NCBI RefSeq assembly: GCF_001870675.1
Contig: NZ_MEHT01000005.1
Location: 1 to 64,000 of the forward strand
Length of the DNA stretch: 64,000 nucleotides
From: Roseinatronobacter thiooxidans
GTDB lineage: Bacteria > Pseudomonadota > Alphaproteobacteria > Rhodobacterales > Rhodobacteraceae
Reading direction: 5' to 3'
Shown here: piece by piece, positions 52,564 to 61,357 of the stretch
How the letters are laid out: the number at the start of each line of letters is the position of its first letter
Position numbering within the stretch: position 1 is the first letter of the stretch
Made by a program: the position numbers and the translations under genes
Notes under the pieces: generated by a model
Databases searched by the model: none
What the model was told of the DNA's origin: nothing
What the model saw: the letters and a program-made list of their open reading frames with translations, nothing else

Positions 52564-55095
52564 TCAATCCTGCGCGCGCAATGTCTGCGCAGGCCGCACC
52601 GCCAGCGGGCGCAGCGCAAAGACCAGACCGGCCAGCAGCGTGGCCAGAATGCCGCCCAACACGATAAGAACCGCAGAGACAGGTTCAAACTGGTAGCTGG
52701 ATTGCATCACAAAGCGCATCACCGCCCAGGATGCCAGCGCCGCCGCCGCCAAAGCCACCAGCCCTGCCGCAGCCCCCATCAGCGCAGAGCGCAGCGCGAA
52801 AGACGCCAGTATGCCCGCGCGCGTGGCCCCCAGTGTTTTCATCACTGCTGCCTCATATACACGCGCCCGCTCGCCCGCCGCTGCCGCGCCGATCAGCACC
52901 ACAAAGCCTGTCAGCAGCGTGGCAAGGGCGGCATAGCTGGTGGCGGTGGCCATGGTGGACAGCGCTTCTGTCACCCGCTCGGCGGCTTCGCGCACGCGGA
53001 TGGCAGTAATATTGGGGAACATGTTGGACAGATCCCGCAGAATCGCGCCTTCAGCCGCTTCCAGCGCATAGACGGTGGAAATATGCGTATGCGGGGCAGA
53101 TCGCAGGGGTTCGGGCGACATAAGCATGACAAAACCAATCCCGCCGGTCGAGAAATCAACTTCGCGGAAGCTGGCGATTGTCGCGGTTATGTCGCGGCCC
53201 AACACATTCGCGGTAACCGTATCGCCCAAAGATAGCCCCAGTTCCTGTGCTTCCTCGATGGCGAAACTGACCAGCGGCGGGCCGCTATAATCTTCGTCCC
53301 ACCATTCGCCCCCGACAAGAGTTGTCCCTTCGGGGATGGTTGCGGAATAGGTAATGCCACGATCCCCGCGCAGCACCCAATGGCCCCAAGCAGGATGTTC
53401 GCGCGCGGGAATACCGTTGAGTTCTGTCACAACGCCGCGCAGCATGGGGGCTGTATCGACGCGGTCCACATTTTCATCCGCCGCCAGCCGTTCCAAAAAC
53501 CCCTCTAGCTGGTGGTTCTGGATGTCGAGGAAGAAATAGCTGGGCGCGCGGTCTGGCAGGTCCAGCGCGATGGCGCGGCGCAGGTTGCTATCGATCTGGC
53601 CGACAGCGGCCAGCACTGTCAGGCCAAGGCCCAAAGACAGGATCACAGCAGTCGCCCCTTCGCGCGGGTTCGCAATCGCCCCCATTGCCATGCGCAGCGC
53701 CGTGCGCCCGCGCAGCGCGCGGGACCGCGCCAGTTTGCGGGCGATGAAACGCACAAGCAATGCGGCCAGCGACAAGACCGCCAAAGCGCCAATCACGCCG
53801 CCTGCGGTTGCATAGGCCAGATAGGGCACGGCTGCGAAACCCGCCGCCACCAGCACCAAGCCTACGACCAGCGCCAGAGTGACAAGCAGATAGGGCCAAC
53901 GCGGCCAGCCTTTCGACGCTTCTGCCACGCCGCGAAAGATGGTGGCGGCGCGCACATGTTCGGTGCGTGCCAGCGGCCATAGGGTGAAGATAAGCGCGGT
54001 CAGCGCGCCATAAAGCGCCGCCTCGATCAAGGCGCGCGATTGCACGGTGATTTCCAGCTCGATCGGGATTTGATCGGCCACCAAAGGGGCCACGGCAAAA
54101 GGCACCACCGCGCCCAGCGCCAGCCCCAGCGCAAGGCCGATGACTGTGAGCACGCCAATTTGCATCAGATAGACTGCAAAGATCGTGCGGCTTTCTGCGC
54201 CAAGGGTCTTGAGCGTGGCAATCACATTGGTCTTGCCATCCAGATAGGTGCGCACAGCGGCAGACACCCCGACCCCGCCCACAGCAAGCCCCGCCAGCCC
54301 GACCAGCACTAGGAAGGAAGACACGCGCTCGATCACATTGCGGATCTGGGGGGCTGCGTTGCGGCTGTCGCGCCAGCGCACGCCTGCGCCGTCAAACTGC
54401 GCCTGCACAAGTCCGCGCGCCTGATCCAGCGATTGGCCCGGCAAAAGCAGGCGGTAATTCACTTCATACAGCGTGCCCGGTCCCAGCAATTCGGCATTTT
54501 CAAGCGCATCGCTGCGCACCAGCGTGCGCGGGCCAAAGCCGAAATTCGCGCCCAGCCCATCGGGTTCGCGGGTGATATGGGCGCGCAAGCTGAATTCCTG
54601 CACGCCAAGCCGGAACGTGTCGCCCATCTGTAGCCCCAGCCGTTCGGCAAGGATGCGCTCCATCACAGCGCCGGGCAGCCCGTCTTCTTCGGCCAGCGCC
54701 TCATCCAGCGGGATGGGCGGGTCCAGCCCCACACTGCCCACCAGCGGATAGGCCCCGTCGACACCCTTGACCTGCGTGACCGAGCGTTCGGCACTATCGC
54801 CCTGCCCTGCCACGGCCATGGACCGGAAATCGACCACCTCGGACACCTGAGCGGCGAAACTGTCGATCCAGTCGCGTTCCTCAGGCGTGGCGAAGCGGTA
54901 GGTCATGCGCAATTCGGCATCGCCCCCCAGCAGCGTGGCCCCTTCGCGCGCCAGCCCGTCATCAATCGCGCCGCGCACGGACCCCACCGCCGCAATTGCG
55001 CCGACGCCAAGTGCCAAGCAGGCCAGAAACACCCAGAACCCGCGCAAACCGCCGCGCAATTCGCGGCGTGCAATCTTCCATGCGACCGATATCAT
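52564..55095 (-). CDS. ABC transporter permease, FtsX-like (YbbP type)
   Basis: The 843-residue protein has the plan of YbbP-like permeases: an N-terminal membrane helix, a large periplasmic domain, two FtsX cores of several membrane segments (about 260-480 and 725-830) and a second periplasmic domain. It starts MISVAWKIARRELRGG and ends LAVRPAQTLRAQD. It overlaps the ATPase gene by 4 nt. Systems of this type work by mechanotransmission or extract lipoproteins/lipids; the YbbAP substrate is not known. The adjacent tesA gene strengthens the YbbAP-TesA assignment. Confidence 0.88.
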   Translation of the reverse strand: MISVAWKIARRELRGGLRGFWVFLACLALGVGAIAAVGSVRGAIDDGLAREGATLLGGDAELRMTYRFATPEERDWIDSFAAQVSEVVDFRSMAVAGQGDSAERSVTQVKGVDGAYPLVGSVGLDPPIPLDEALAEEDGLPGAVMERILAERLGLQMGDTFRLGVQEFSLRAHITREPDGLGANFGFGPRTLVRSDALENAELLGPGTLYEVNYRLLLPGQSLDQARGLVQAQFDGAGVRWRDSRNAAPQIRNVIERVSSFLVLVGLAGLAVGGVGVSAAVRTYLDGKTNVIATLKTLGAESRTIFAVYLMQIGVLTVIGLALGLALGAVVPFAVAPLVADQIPIELEITVQSRALIEAALYGALTALIFTLWPLARTEHVRAATIFRGVAEASKGWPRWPYLLVTLALVVGLVLVAAGFAAVPYLAYATAGGVIGALAVLSLAALLVRFIARKLARSRALRGRTALRMAMGAIANPREGATAVILSLGLGLTVLAAVGQIDSNLRRAIALDLPDRAPSYFFLDIQNHQLEGFLERLAADENVDRVDTAPMLRGVVTELNGIPAREHPAWGHWVLRGDRGITYSATIPEGTTLVGGEWWDEDYSGPPLVSFAIEEAQELGLSLGDTVTANVLGRDITATIASFREVDFSTGGIGFVMLMSPEPLRSAPHTHISTVYALEAAEGAILRDLSNMFPNITAIRVREAAERVTEALSTMATATSYAALATLLTGFVVLIGAAAAGERARVYEAAVMKTLGATRAGILASFALRSALMGAAAGLVALAAAALASWAVMRFVMQSSYQFEPVSAVLIVLGGILATLLAGLVFALRPLAVRPAQTLRAQD

Positions 55096-55793
55096 TCAGC
55101 GGCCTCTTGGTTGCGTGTCTCAACCCCCGAGATACGACCATCGGCCAGCGAGATTACCCTGTCGCACCGCGCCGCCAATTCGGGCGCATGCGTCACCAGC
55201 ACCAGCGTTGCACCGTGGCGGTCGCGCAGGCCGAACAGCAAATCCATAATCGCCTGCCCGTTGGGGCCGTCCAGATTGCCTGTGGGTTCATCCGCCAGCA
55301 AGATGTCAGGGCGCGGGGCGGCGGCGCGGGCAAGGGCCACGCGCTGCTGCTCGCCGCCCGACATTTGCGCGGGGTAATGGTCCAGCCGGTGGCCAAGGCC
55401 GACCGCGCGCAATTCTTCCTCGGCGCGGTCAAACGCATCGCGCCTGCCTGCCAGTTCCAGCGGTGTTGCGACATTTTCCAGCGCGGTCATTGTCGGAATC
55501 AGGTGGAAAGACTGAAAGACCACCCCCATATGTTCCCTGCGAAACCGTGCCAGCGCATCTTCCCCAAGGGCAGTCAGGTCATGGCCAAGCGCCGATACGG
55601 CCCCGGATGTGGCGCGTTCCAGCCCGCCCATAAGCATGAGGAGTGACGATTTGCCCGACCCTGACGGCCCGATCAACCCCACGGTTTCACCGCGCGTGAC
55701 ATCCAATGTGATTGACCGCAATATGTTCACTGGCCCCGCATTTCCCTGCAAGGTCAACTCCACATCCCTGAACGAGAGTACCATGTCCTTCAT
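55092..55793 (-). CDS. ABC transporter ATP-binding protein (YbbA/LolD type)
   Basis: The 233-residue ATPase has Walker A GPSGSGKSS, Q-loop VFQSFHLIPTMTALENV, signature MSGGEQQR, Walker B ILLADEPTGNLD and switch His in THAPELA. This is the MacB/LolD/YbbA group that pairs with FtsX-like permeases. I chose the ATG at 55793, which has AAAGGAAAG 6 nt upstream, over a closer ATG at 55784. Its first 11 bp overlap the divergent tesA start, an arrangement that couples the two promoters. Confidence 0.92.
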   Translation of the reverse strand: MKDMVLSFRDVELTLQGNAGPVNILRSITLDVTRGETVGLIGPSGSGKSSLLMLMGGLERATSGAVSALGHDLTALGEDALARFRREHMGVVFQSFHLIPTMTALENVATPLELAGRRDAFDRAEEELRAVGLGHRLDHYPAQMSGGEQQRVALARAAAPRPDILLADEPTGNLDGPNGQAIMDLLFGLRDRHGATLVLVTHAPELAARCDRVISLADGRISGVETRNQEAAE

Positions 55794-56511
55794 CCAGACT
55801 TTCCTTTTAAAAAACCATTCCCCTGAATATGGGGTCGCGTCTGCATTCGGCAACTGCTGCGCTGCGGCAATCTTGTCTTTCACGCTGGTGGCGGGCAGTT
55901 CCGTCGCGCTTGCAGCCGAAACACCCATTCGGCTGGTCGCCTTGGGCGACAGCCTGACCCAAGGCTACGGCCTGCCCCAAGACGAAGGCTTTGTCCCCCA
56001 GCTGCAAGCATGGCTGGATGCGCAAGGCGTCAAGGTCGAGGTTATCAATGCAGGCGTATCAGGCGACACCACCGCAGGCGGGCTGGCGCGGATGGACTGG
56101 ACATTGGACGAGCAGGTAGATGCCATGCTGGTCACTTTGGGCGGAAATGACCTGTTGCGCGGCCTGAACCCCGCCACCAGTAAAGAAAACCTCAGCGGCA
56201 TTTTGGCGCGGCTGGAGCGGGAGGGCATTCCCGCCATGCTGGCCGGTCTGCCTGCGCCGGGCAATTACGGGCCGGAATTTCAACTGGCATTCGAGCGCAT
56301 GTATATCGACCTTGCGGGTCAGTATGATGTGCCGCTCTACCCCAATTTCATGCAGCCCATGACAGATAAGGCCGATGCAGGGGCCAGCTTTGCCGATCTC
56401 ATGCAGGACGACCACATCCACCCCAATGCCGAAGGTGTGGCGCTGATTGTCGAAGGCATTGGCCCCGAGGTGCTGGAGTTTTTGCGCGCGCTGGAAGAGC
56501 AGCCGTCCTAA
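55783..56511 (+). CDS. tesA: Arylesterase/lysophospholipase TesA (GDSL/SGNH family)
   Basis: TesA is a periplasmic GDSL hydrolase acting on thioesters, aryl esters or lysophospholipids. The 242-residue precursor has a signal sequence with a long N-region and the hydrophobic stretch AAILSFTLVAGSSVALAA, then GDSLTQG (S57), GVSGDTTAGG, GGNDLLRG and DDHIHPNAEG, the four SGNH blocks. The ATG at 55783 overlaps the divergent ATPase start; its ribosome site (GAGAG) is weak, so a downstream start is possible. The pairing with a YbbAP-like transporter is the same as in E. coli. Confidence 0.9.
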   Translation: MSFIQTFLLKNHSPEYGVASAFGNCCAAAILSFTLVAGSSVALAAETPIRLVALGDSLTQGYGLPQDEGFVPQLQAWLDAQGVKVEVINAGVSGDTTAGGLARMDWTLDEQVDAMLVTLGGNDLLRGLNPATSKENLSGILARLEREGIPAMLAGLPAPGNYGPEFQLAFERMYIDLAGQYDVPLYPNFMQPMTDKADAGASFADLMQDDHIHPNAEGVALIVEGIGPEVLEFLRALEEQPS

Positions 56512-56634
56512 GCTGCGGCCTTGCCCGCAGTTGTGGTCCGTGGCGCTTCTTGCTATGGCCCTTCGTTGAAACAACCATAAGTCACGGTTGCTGCGACCAC
56601 TCACGTCACAGCGGCGCTATCAGGCGGATGCACA

Positions 56635-57801
56635 ATGGCAAGACAAAATTACATTTTCACCTCTGAGTCGGTGTCCGAGGGGCACCCCGACAAGGTTTGT
56701 GACCGTATTTCGGATGCAGTGCTGGATGCGCTCTTGGCCGAAGAGGAAACCGCGCGCGTCGCTTGCGAAACCTTCGCCACCTCGTCGCTGGTGGTGATCG
56801 GGGGCGAAGTGGGCCTGACAGACCCCGAGCGGTTGAAAGACTACATGGGCCGCATCCCGCAGATCGCGCGCGATTGTATCCGCGATATCGGCTATGAACA
56901 GGACAAGTTCCATTGGAACACCTGCCATGTGCTGAACTTTCTGCATGAACAATCCGCGCATATCTGGCAGGGCGTGTCGCAAGATGGTGCGGGCGATCAG
57001 GGGATCATGTTCGGCTATGCTGTGGATGAGACGCCGGAACTGATGCCAGCGCCGATTCAGTATTCCCACCAGATCTTGAAGCGGCTGGCAGAGGCGCGCA
57101 AATCGGGTGCGGAACCCACCCTGCGCCCCGATGCCAAAACCCAGCTTTCGCTGCGCTATGAAGATGGCAAGCCGGTGGAAGTCACGCAGCTTGTGCTCTC
57201 CACCCAGCACGCCAACGCAGACCAGACACCCGACGATATTCGCGCGATCGTGGAACCCTATATCCGCGAGGTTCTGCCCGCCGAATGGTTGACCGAGAAA
57301 ACCGAATGGTGGGTCAACCCGACAGGCACTTTCGTGATTGGCGGGCCGGATGGCGATGCCGGTCTGACGGGCCGCAAGATCATTGTGGACACCTATGGCG
57401 GCTCTGCCCCGCATGGGGGCGGTGCGTTCTCGGGCAAAGACCCGACAAAGGTGGACCGCTCTGCCGCTTATGCCGCGCGCTATCTGGCCAAGAATGTTGT
57501 GGCAGCAGGCATGGCAAAACGCTGCACCTTGCAGATTTCCTACGCGATTGGGGTGGCAAAGCCGCTATCGATCTATGTCGATACACATGGCACAGGGCTG
57601 GTGGATGATGAAGCGATTGAACGCGCAGTGGCAAAGGCCATGGACCTGACGCCGCGCGGCATCCGGGAACATCTGGGCCTGAACCGCCCCATCTATGCGC
57701 GCACGGCTGCATATGGCCATTTTGGCCGCGCGCCAGAGGCGGATGGCGGCTTTTCGTGGGAACGTACCGATCTGATCGAGGCGCTGAAAAAGGCCGTCTA
57801 A
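56635..57801 (+). CDS. metK: S-adenosylmethionine synthetase
   Basis: MetK makes S-adenosylmethionine from methionine and ATP. The 388-residue protein has the family blocks [13 protein letters not shown] near the N-terminus, [14 protein letters not shown] (the diagnostic hexapeptide region), [19 protein letters not shown] and a usual C-terminus. All ligand residues appear present. The 123-bp leader between tesA and metK has GTCACAGCGGC at 56605-56615 just before the start, loosely like SAM/SAH-type riboswitches found ahead of metK in this order, but the match is incomplete. A strong terminator follows. Confidence 0.97.
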   Translation: MARQNYIFTSESVSEGHPDKVCDRISDAVLDALLAEEETARVACETFATSSLVVIGGEVGLTDPERLKDYMGRIPQIARDCIRDIGYEQDKFHWNTCHVLNFLHEQSAHIWQGVSQDGAGDQGIMFGYAVDETPELMPAPIQYSHQILKRLAEARKSGAEPTLRPDAKTQLSLRYEDGKPVEVTQLVLSTQHANADQTPDDIRAIVEPYIREVLPAEWLTEKTEWWVNPTGTFVIGGPDGDAGLTGRKIIVDTYGGSAPHGGGAFSGKDPTKVDRSAAYAARYLAKNVVAAGMAKRCTLQISYAIGVAKPLSIYVDTHGTGLVDDEAIERAVAKAMDLTPRGIREHLGLNRPIYARTAAYGHFGRAPEADGGFSWERTDLIEALKKAV

Positions 57802-57853
57802 GGCCCTGCCCCTCTGCCCTGCACCTGTGATGCGGGGATAAATGAACTAAGCC

Positions 57854-57882
57854 AAACGCCGCGGGCAATGCCTGCGGCGTTT
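57854..57882. terminator. Bidirectional terminator after metK
   Basis: AAACGCCGC (57854-57862) pairs perfectly with GCGGCGTTT (57874-57882), with GGGC/GCCT extending the stem. A-rich on one side and T-rich on the other, it can serve both plus-strand metK and the convergent DUF2892 gene. Confidence 0.85.
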
Positions 57883-57912
57883 GCCATTCATGTCAACCGA
57901 CTTGCGCCGCCG

Positions 57913-58119
57913 TCACGCTTTGGCGGTGCCATCGTCCTTCAGGCCAAGCTTGCGAAACACCATCGCAGCGGGGCAAAGCCCTGTAAACGCGGATTGAAAC
58001 ATGTTCAGCGCGATGAACACGGTAAACCAGATGAAAAGGGGCGAGATGAACGTGGTCAGCAAAACGCTGATCAACACCATGACACCTGCAAAAGCGAGAA
58101 CGGCACGATCGACTGTCAT
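57913..58119 (-). CDS. DUF2892 (YgaP-like) inner membrane protein
   Basis: The 68-residue protein has two membrane helices and the family pattern TVDRAVLAFAG...NMFQSAFTGLCPAAMVFRKLG, as in the membrane part of YgaP. DUF2892 proteins are often linked to rhodanese or sulfide handling, but no rhodanese domain is fused here. The ATG at 58119 has GGAGTG 6 nt upstream and is preferred over one three codons earlier. It is divergent from the DUF305 gene. Confidence 0.85.
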   Translation of the reverse strand: MTVDRAVLAFAGVMVLISVLLTTFISPLFIWFTVFIALNMFQSAFTGLCPAAMVFRKLGLKDDGTAKA

Positions 58120-58285
58120 TAGAAGCACTCCAATATAATTTCGAGCATCATGGCACGCCGCCCAAATAAATTCAAGTATGCGTATGTGTGTATTTCATCA
58201 GACTCCCTACCCATCACGCGCTCGTGACTTCCCTTCCAGTAACTGGAGCATCGTACCAGATGCAAAACAACCACAGGAGAGCTTG

Positions 58286-58684
58286 ATGAAACCCGCCATT
58301 CTTGCAGTCAGCCTTGTCTTTGCCGCGGCCATTGGTGCGGGCGGCTACGCAGTCGCATCGAACCACGGCCATATGAATCATGGCGGACATGCCGGCCACG
58401 GCGATCATGCCGCCACAGATGCAGATGTCTCTCCCGCGACCCGCGCCTTTATGGATGCCAATGATGCCATGCATGCAGACATGATGATCGAATTCACCGG
58501 CGATGCCGATGTCGATTTCATCCGGGGCATGATCCCGCATCACGAAGGTGCCGTTCTGATGGCCGAGATTGTTCTTGAACATGGCACGGATGCAGAAGTT
58601 GCCGAATTGGCGCGCGAGATCATTGCCGCGCAAAAAGAAGAAATCGACTGGATGCGCGCCTGGCTTGCAGAGCGCGGACACTAA
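58286..58684 (+). CDS. DUF305 family exported protein, His/Met-rich
   Basis: The 132-residue protein has a signal peptide (to about residue 25) followed by a His/Gly-rich stretch ([15 protein letters not shown]) and the DUF305 domain with [24 protein letters not shown]305 proteins have a ferritin-like four-helix fold and are often linked to copper or other metal handling; the His cluster here could bind metal. ATG at 58286 follows CAGGAGAGCTTG. No metal-resistance partner is adjacent except the divergent DUF2892 gene, so function is inference. Confidence 0.88.
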   Translation: MKPAILAVSLVFAAAIGAGGYAVASNHGHMNHGGHAGHGDHAATDADVSPATRAFMDANDAMHADMMIEFTGDADVDFIRGMIPHHEGAVLMAEIVLEHGTDAEVAELAREIIAAQKEEIDWMRAWLAERGH

Positions 58685-58734
58685 TGTTCTTCAAGCGGCA
58701 CACATTACCCAGATGAGGGGGCCAAGTGTCGGGC

Positions 58735-58794
58735 TGCACCGCGGCCCGACACTGCATGGCTTAACACTCTAGAATAAGAGCGTCCGTAAAGCCC
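58735..58794 (-). repeat. Dispersed intergenic repeat, partial copy D
   Basis: This segment matches the outer 60 bp of the element, in the same orientation as copy A: GCACCGCGGCCCGAC is identical to copy A at about 1790-1804, and the following GGCTTA...GTCCG-AAAG.CCC block is shared with diverged bases between. The rest of the element is missing. A 9-bp stem GTGTCGGGC/GCCCGACAC (58726-58734 with 58744-58752) is formed at its edge, 42 bp after the DUF305 stop. Confidence 0.7.
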
Positions 58795-58813
58795 GTTGCA
58801 ACCAAGCCCAAAA

Positions 58814-58845
58814 CTGCTGCCTGACCGCTTTCGCGGCGGCAGCAG
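58814..58845 (-). terminator. Terminator of the nnrS-nnrU operon
   Basis: CTGCTGCC (58814-58821) pairs with GGCAGCAG (58838-58845), and CCGC with GCGG inside it around a TTTC loop. On the minus strand TTTTGGG follows the hairpin. It lies 25 bp after the nnrU stop. Confidence 0.8.
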
Positions 58846-58869
58846 GGGATATGTATCAGGTGGCGCGGA

Positions 58870-59544
58870 TCATGGCAGGAAGCGCGGCCAGATTGCCACG
58901 CCGGACAGCCCCTGATGGCCCGCAATCAAAGCGCCCAGACAGAGCAGCCCAATCGCAAGACGCAGTGTCGCATTCGGTGGCATGCAAAGCCGTGCATGGC
59001 GGCAGCGCGCGCGCAGGGCGTGCCAGTCGGCAAGGCCCATTTCACGTTGTTTGCGCCGGTCGATCAGCACCATGCCAAGCCCTGCAAACCCGGCAAAGCC
59101 TGCAAACATCAGCCCATGCGCAAGATCACCATTTGCGATCAGATGTACGCCTGCCCATAACCCAAGCGCCACAAGCACAGGGTGGCGCAGCCATCCTGTC
59201 AGCTCGGGCCGGTCAGGGTCGAAGCGGTGGTTGCCTGCGCCACCGAAAGAAAAGGGGTTGGGCCGCCCGAGTGTCAGGCTAAGCAGCACCACCGCAGGCA
59301 CCATACCTGCAAGCACGATCCAATGCGCGCTTGCGGGCATTGGCCAAAGGGGCACATGCGGCGCATGCGCCGCTGCGATGAACAGCAACGCCAGTACCGC
59401 CAGCGACAGGGCGGAATAGGCCCAACCGAAGCCTGTCTGGCCCAGTGTTGCAACCAGCCACGGCTTCACAGGCGCGCGCACAGGCACAGAATGGCTTAGC
59501 ACAAACAGCGCCCATGCGCCCGCATACAGGCCCCAGCCGCTCAT
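58870..59544 (-). CDS. nnrU: NnrU family membrane protein
   Basis: NnrU is a membrane protein of denitrifiers and related bacteria, distantly like NnrU/isoprenylcysteine methyltransferase-type proteins; it is linked to nitric oxide or nitrite metabolism but its reaction is unknown. The 224-residue protein has about six membrane segments and the conserved FVLSHSVPVR, RPNPFSFGGAG and LTGWLRHPVLVALGLWA blocks. It overlaps the nnrS stop by 4 nt (ATGA). No nitrite or nitric oxide reductase genes are in the window. Confidence 0.9.
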   Translation of the reverse strand: MSGWGLYAGAWALFVLSHSVPVRAPVKPWLVATLGQTGFGWAYSALSLAVLALLFIAAAHAPHVPLWPMPASAHWIVLAGMVPAVVLLSLTLGRPNPFSFGGAGNHRFDPDRPELTGWLRHPVLVALGLWAGVHLIANGDLAHGLMFAGFAGFAGLGMVLIDRRKQREMGLADWHALRARCRHARLCMPPNATLRLAIGLLCLGALIAGHQGLSGVAIWPRFLP

Positions 59545-60749
59545 GCAGGGCGCGCGGCGCTCACCGCTTTGGCGGCGCGTTTGGGGCGTGTCAGAATGGG
59601 CCAGTACAGGACAGAGAACCCGCCAAAGGCCACAATCCACAATGTGGCGGACAGGTGCAGCAGCCACCCCTCGCCCGGCCAGACCCCGGCCAGCAGGCGC
59701 GCGAGTGTCGCGGCGATCAGTGCCAGATACAGGGCTGCGACAGGGCGCGTGGCGGTCAGGGGCAGGCCCGCATGGCCAAGGCTGGCGCGGGTCATCACTG
59801 CCAGTGTCATCAGCCCGATGGCACCTGCCAGCCAGACATGGCGCGCGCCCGAATGGGGCAACAGGGCGAATGCGGCGGCCCCCACTGTCACAAACCCCAG
59901 TGCAAGCATCGCATAGGCTGCATGCAACACCCAGACCAGCGGTTCGGCACGGGTCTGGTGCCCTTGCCAGCGCGACAGCCGCCAGAAATTCGCACCACCC
60001 GCCGCAAGGCACAGACTGGCCGTCAGGCCGCTTTCCGGCAGGGTCACAAAGGCCAACAATGCCGCGCCCGTCAGGCCCAGCACAACGCCATCCGCGCGGT
60101 TCATCGCCACCGGCAGGCGCTGGGCCTGCTGCTTGGCCAGAAAGTTGCGGGTAAAACTGGGCACAACCCGCCCGCCGATCAGGGTGATCAGCATCAGCAC
60201 AGCGCCAAGCCCCAGCCGCAAGCCATAGCCGTCATGTGCTGGCCCTTGTGCTGCCTCAAGGTGAAAGAGTGCATTGGCCAGCGCGAAAAGCACGACCAAC
60301 CCAAGCACCGGCAGGTTGCGCCAGTTGCGCCCTGTGACAATCTCTCGGGCCAGAAACCCGATCAATGCCAATGGCAGCGCCAGATCAAGTGCGGCGACAA
60401 GCCCTGCGGGCCAGTTGGCCCCCACCAACAGGGCCACCCGCCCAAGCGCCCACAGCGCCACCAACCCCGCCAGCGGCCAGCCGACGACAGGCAGCCGCCC
60501 TGTCCAATTTGGCACTGCGGTCAGCAAGAAACCGGCGATGACAGCCGACAGATAGCCGAAGACGAACGCATGCACATGCCAATCCATGGGGGCAAAGGCT
60601 ATGGGCAACGGGTCTGCCCCTGCCAGCAACACCACCCAGAACGCCATCGCAAAAGCGGCCCAAACCCCCGAGAGCAGGAAAAATGGCCGGAACCCGTAGC
60701 TAAGCAAGGCCGGTCCGGTCCAGTTGCGGCTGGCAGTGGCAGTGTTCAT
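59541..60749 (-). CDS. nnrS: NnrS family heme-copper membrane protein
   Basis: NnrS is a 12-helix membrane protein that binds heme and copper and lowers the damage caused by nitric oxide. The 402-residue protein begins LLSYGFRPFFLLSG, has the MDWHVHAFVFGY His motif near residue 58 and the GGRVVPSFTRNFL and later His-bearing segments typical of the family. The ATG is at 60749. A divergent Rrf2-type regulator with cluster cysteines adjoins it, which strongly suggests NO-responsive control. Confidence 0.92.
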   Translation of the reverse strand: MNTATASRNWTGPALLSYGFRPFFLLSGVWAAFAMAFWVVLLAGADPLPIAFAPMDWHVHAFVFGYLSAVIAGFLLTAVPNWTGRLPVVGWPLAGLVALWALGRVALLVGANWPAGLVAALDLALPLALIGFLAREIVTGRNWRNLPVLGLVVLFALANALFHLEAAQGPAHDGYGLRLGLGAVLMLITLIGGRVVPSFTRNFLAKQQAQRLPVAMNRADGVVLGLTGAALLAFVTLPESGLTASLCLAAGGANFWRLSRWQGHQTRAEPLVWVLHAAYAMLALGFVTVGAAAFALLPHSGARHVWLAGAIGLMTLAVMTRASLGHAGLPLTATRPVAALYLALIAATLARLLAGVWPGEGWLLHLSATLWIVAFGGFSVLYWPILTRPKRAAKAVSAARPA

Positions 60750-60800
60750 GGCGTCCGGTCCTTGGCTGAATGAATGCCTTGACGGTATGGCGCTCAATAA

Positions 60801-60813
60801 GTATTGTAAATAC
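60801..60813. promoter_or_regulatory. Inverted repeat between nnrS and the Rrf2 regulator
   Basis: GTATT-GTA-AATAC is an inverted repeat in the 90-bp divergent region, 27 bp before the regulator start. NsrR-type sites are AT-rich inverted repeats with comparable half-sites, so this is a likely operator for both directions. It does not fit an FNR/NnrR box because the nearby TTG and CAA are 7 rather than 8 bases apart. Confidence 0.5.
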
Positions 60814-60839
60814 CAATTCAACTGAAACAGTCGGAAATC

Positions 60840-61253
60840 ATGCGCCTGACATCTTTCACCGATTACGGTTTTCGTGCGCTGATGCGCATGGCGGGTGCGC
60901 CGGGCCGCAGCTTCTCTACAGCCGAACTGGCTGCGGAATTCGCCATTTCGCGCCACCATCTGACAAAGATCATCCAGCAATTATCCGCAGCCGGGATTGT
61001 GACAACACGGCGCGGCGGTGGGGGTGGGGCGCAATTGGCGTGTGACCCTGCGCAGCTTACGCTTGGGCGCATTGTGCGCGTGCTGGAGGCGGGGCAGGCG
61101 CTGGTGCAGTGCTTCGATCCGACGGACAAGCGCTGCACCCTTTTGCCGGGGTGCCGATTGCGCGCAGAACTGGCCGGGGCCGAGGCCGCGTTTCTGGCGC
61201 ATCTCGATCACAGCACTCTGGCCGATATCGCATGGCCTGCCGCGCCAAGGTGA
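60840..61253 (+). CDS. nsrR: Rrf2-family NO-responsive regulator (NsrR-like)
   Basis: NsrR holds an Fe-S cluster that reacts with nitric oxide and then releases DNA. The 137-residue protein has the Rrf2 winged helix (MRLTSFTDYGFRALM, AEFAISRHHLTKII) and three cysteines, C91, C99 and C105, in the spacing expected for cluster ligands. A Gly-rich wing (RRGGGGGAQL) is present. The divergent nnrS-nnrU genes are the obvious targets. NsrR is favoured over IscR or RirA by context. Confidence 0.85.
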   Translation: MRLTSFTDYGFRALMRMAGAPGRSFSTAELAAEFAISRHHLTKIIQQLSAAGIVTTRRGGGGGAQLACDPAQLTLGRIVRVLEAGQALVQCFDPTDKRCTLLPGCRLRAELAGAEAAFLAHLDHSTLADIAWPAAPR

Positions 61254-61357
61254 TCAGCCTGCAATAGCGCCGTTCAAGGCCGGTGCCGCCCCCACCCTGA
61301 CCTGCCCGCATTGCGCAAAGGCTGGCACAACAGGCGTGGGGCTATGGGTTTTGGGCG

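Noticed and set aside
60804-60816. TTG...CAA as an FNR/NnrR-type site before nnrS
   Set aside because: The spacer is 7 bases where the family needs 8, and the overlapping inverted repeat fits an Rrf2-type site better.
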